A stretch of DNA of 6,822 nucleotides from CANKHA01 sp040877285 (GTDB taxonomy: Bacteria; Pseudomonadota; Alphaproteobacteria; Rhizobiales; Xanthobacteraceae), in the NCBI GenBank assembly GCA_040877285.1, contig JBBDNZ010000039.1:1-6822 (forward strand), read 5' to 3'. This document shows positions 6,427-6,822 of the stretch, piece after piece. The translations under genes and the position numbers were made by a program. Each line of letters starts with the position of its first letter. The stretch's first letter is position 1. The notes under the pieces are model-generated. The model was not told the origin of the DNA, ran no database searches, and saw only the letters and a list, made by a program, of their open reading frames with translations.

Positions 6427-6822
6427 TCAAACCTGCCCCAGCGTGGGAAAGGCGCTACCCGAACGCGCCAGCGCCTCGCGCGCCCGCGCGCTGTCCTCGT
6501 CCATCTGGCGCACTAGCGTGTCGATGCTGTCGAACTTCATCTCTTGGCGGATCCAGGCGAGGAAGGCGACGTCGATGGTCTTGCCGTAGAGATCGCCCTC
6601 GAAGTCGAACAGGAAGACCTCCAGCAACGGCGAGCCGTTGTCGAACATGGGGCGGCGGCCGAAGCTGGCCACGCCGTCGAGGCGCCGCCCGTCCAGCCCC
6701 ACGCGGACGGCATAGATGCCGTGCTTGAGCCCGCAGCCGGGATCGAGCCTCAGGTTGGCGGTGGGATAGCCCAGATCGCGCCCGCGCTTGTCGCCGCCGA
6801 CGACGGTGCCGGACACGAACCA
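6427..6822 (-). CDS. ribF: Riboflavin kinase/FAD synthetase, C-terminal kinase domain (partial at right edge)
   Basis: The last 131 residues of the bifunctional enzyme that phosphorylates riboflavin to FMN and adenylates FMN to FAD. The frame is open from base 6822 to the TGA at 6427-6429. Visible are FVSGTVVGGDKRGRDLGYPT followed by AN, the nucleotide/flavin-binding PTAN motif of riboflavin kinase; HGIYAVRVG; FGRRPMFDNG; LLEVFLFDFEGDLYGKTIDV, which holds the Glu expected to act as catalytic base; and the closing helix IRQEMKFDSIDTLVRQMDED. The FMN adenylyltransferase domain and the start codon are beyond the window, so the GTG at 6816 is an internal Val codon and not the start. The gene is convergent with the RND pump, 30 bp away. 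In many proteobacteria ribF sits directly upstream of ileS on the same strand; here the efflux pair separates them. Confidence 0.95.
   Translation of the reverse strand, partial: WFVSGTVVGGDKRGRDLGYPTANLRLDPGCGLKHGIYAVRVGLDGRRLDGVASFGRRPMFDNGSPLLEVFLFDFEGDLYGKTIDVAFLAWIRQEMKFDSIDTLVRQMDEDSARAREALARSGSAFPTLGQV

Overview
The window looks like chromosomal DNA of a high-GC alphaproteobacterium, probably of the Rhizobiales/Hyphomicrobiales. This rests on the GC-rich third codon positions and on the partial isoleucyl-tRNA synthetase, which reads like the IleRS of that group from its start through the HIGH region. Genus cannot be fixed from the sequence alone.

Layout: (1) 1-2018, minus strand: the 5' two thirds of ileS (672 codons, uninterrupted), running off the left edge. 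(2) 2019-2159: a 141-bp divergent intergenic region with the ileS ribosome binding site, AT-rich promoter-like sequence and two overlapping inverted repeats. (3) 2160-3314, plus strand: a periplasmic adaptor (membrane fusion protein) of a tripartite efflux pump. (4) 3325-6396, plus strand: the matching RND (HAE1-type) inner-membrane transporter, 10 bp downstream and clearly co-transcribed. (5) 6397-6426: a 30-bp convergent gap with no obvious terminator. (6) 6427-6822, minus strand: the 3' end of ribF, the riboflavin kinase domain of the bifunctional FAD synthetase, running off the right edge.

The two flanking minus-strand genes are housekeeping genes (FAD synthesis and tRNA charging) that are neighbours in many proteobacteria. 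The efflux pair lies between them in the opposite orientation, so the window appears to show a ribF-ileS neighbourhood split by a two-gene export module. Adaptor and pump should assemble with an outer-membrane channel that is not encoded here. No local regulator is present either.

The points most worth a second look are a sharp GC and codon-usage dip inside the ileS editing domain (about 961-1380, roughly 47% GC by hand count against about 67-73% in the adjacent 60-base blocks), and an Arg in place of the usual Lys in the proton-relay site of the RND pump. I saw no tRNA, rRNA, CRISPR, transposase, attachment site or evidently undescribed system.
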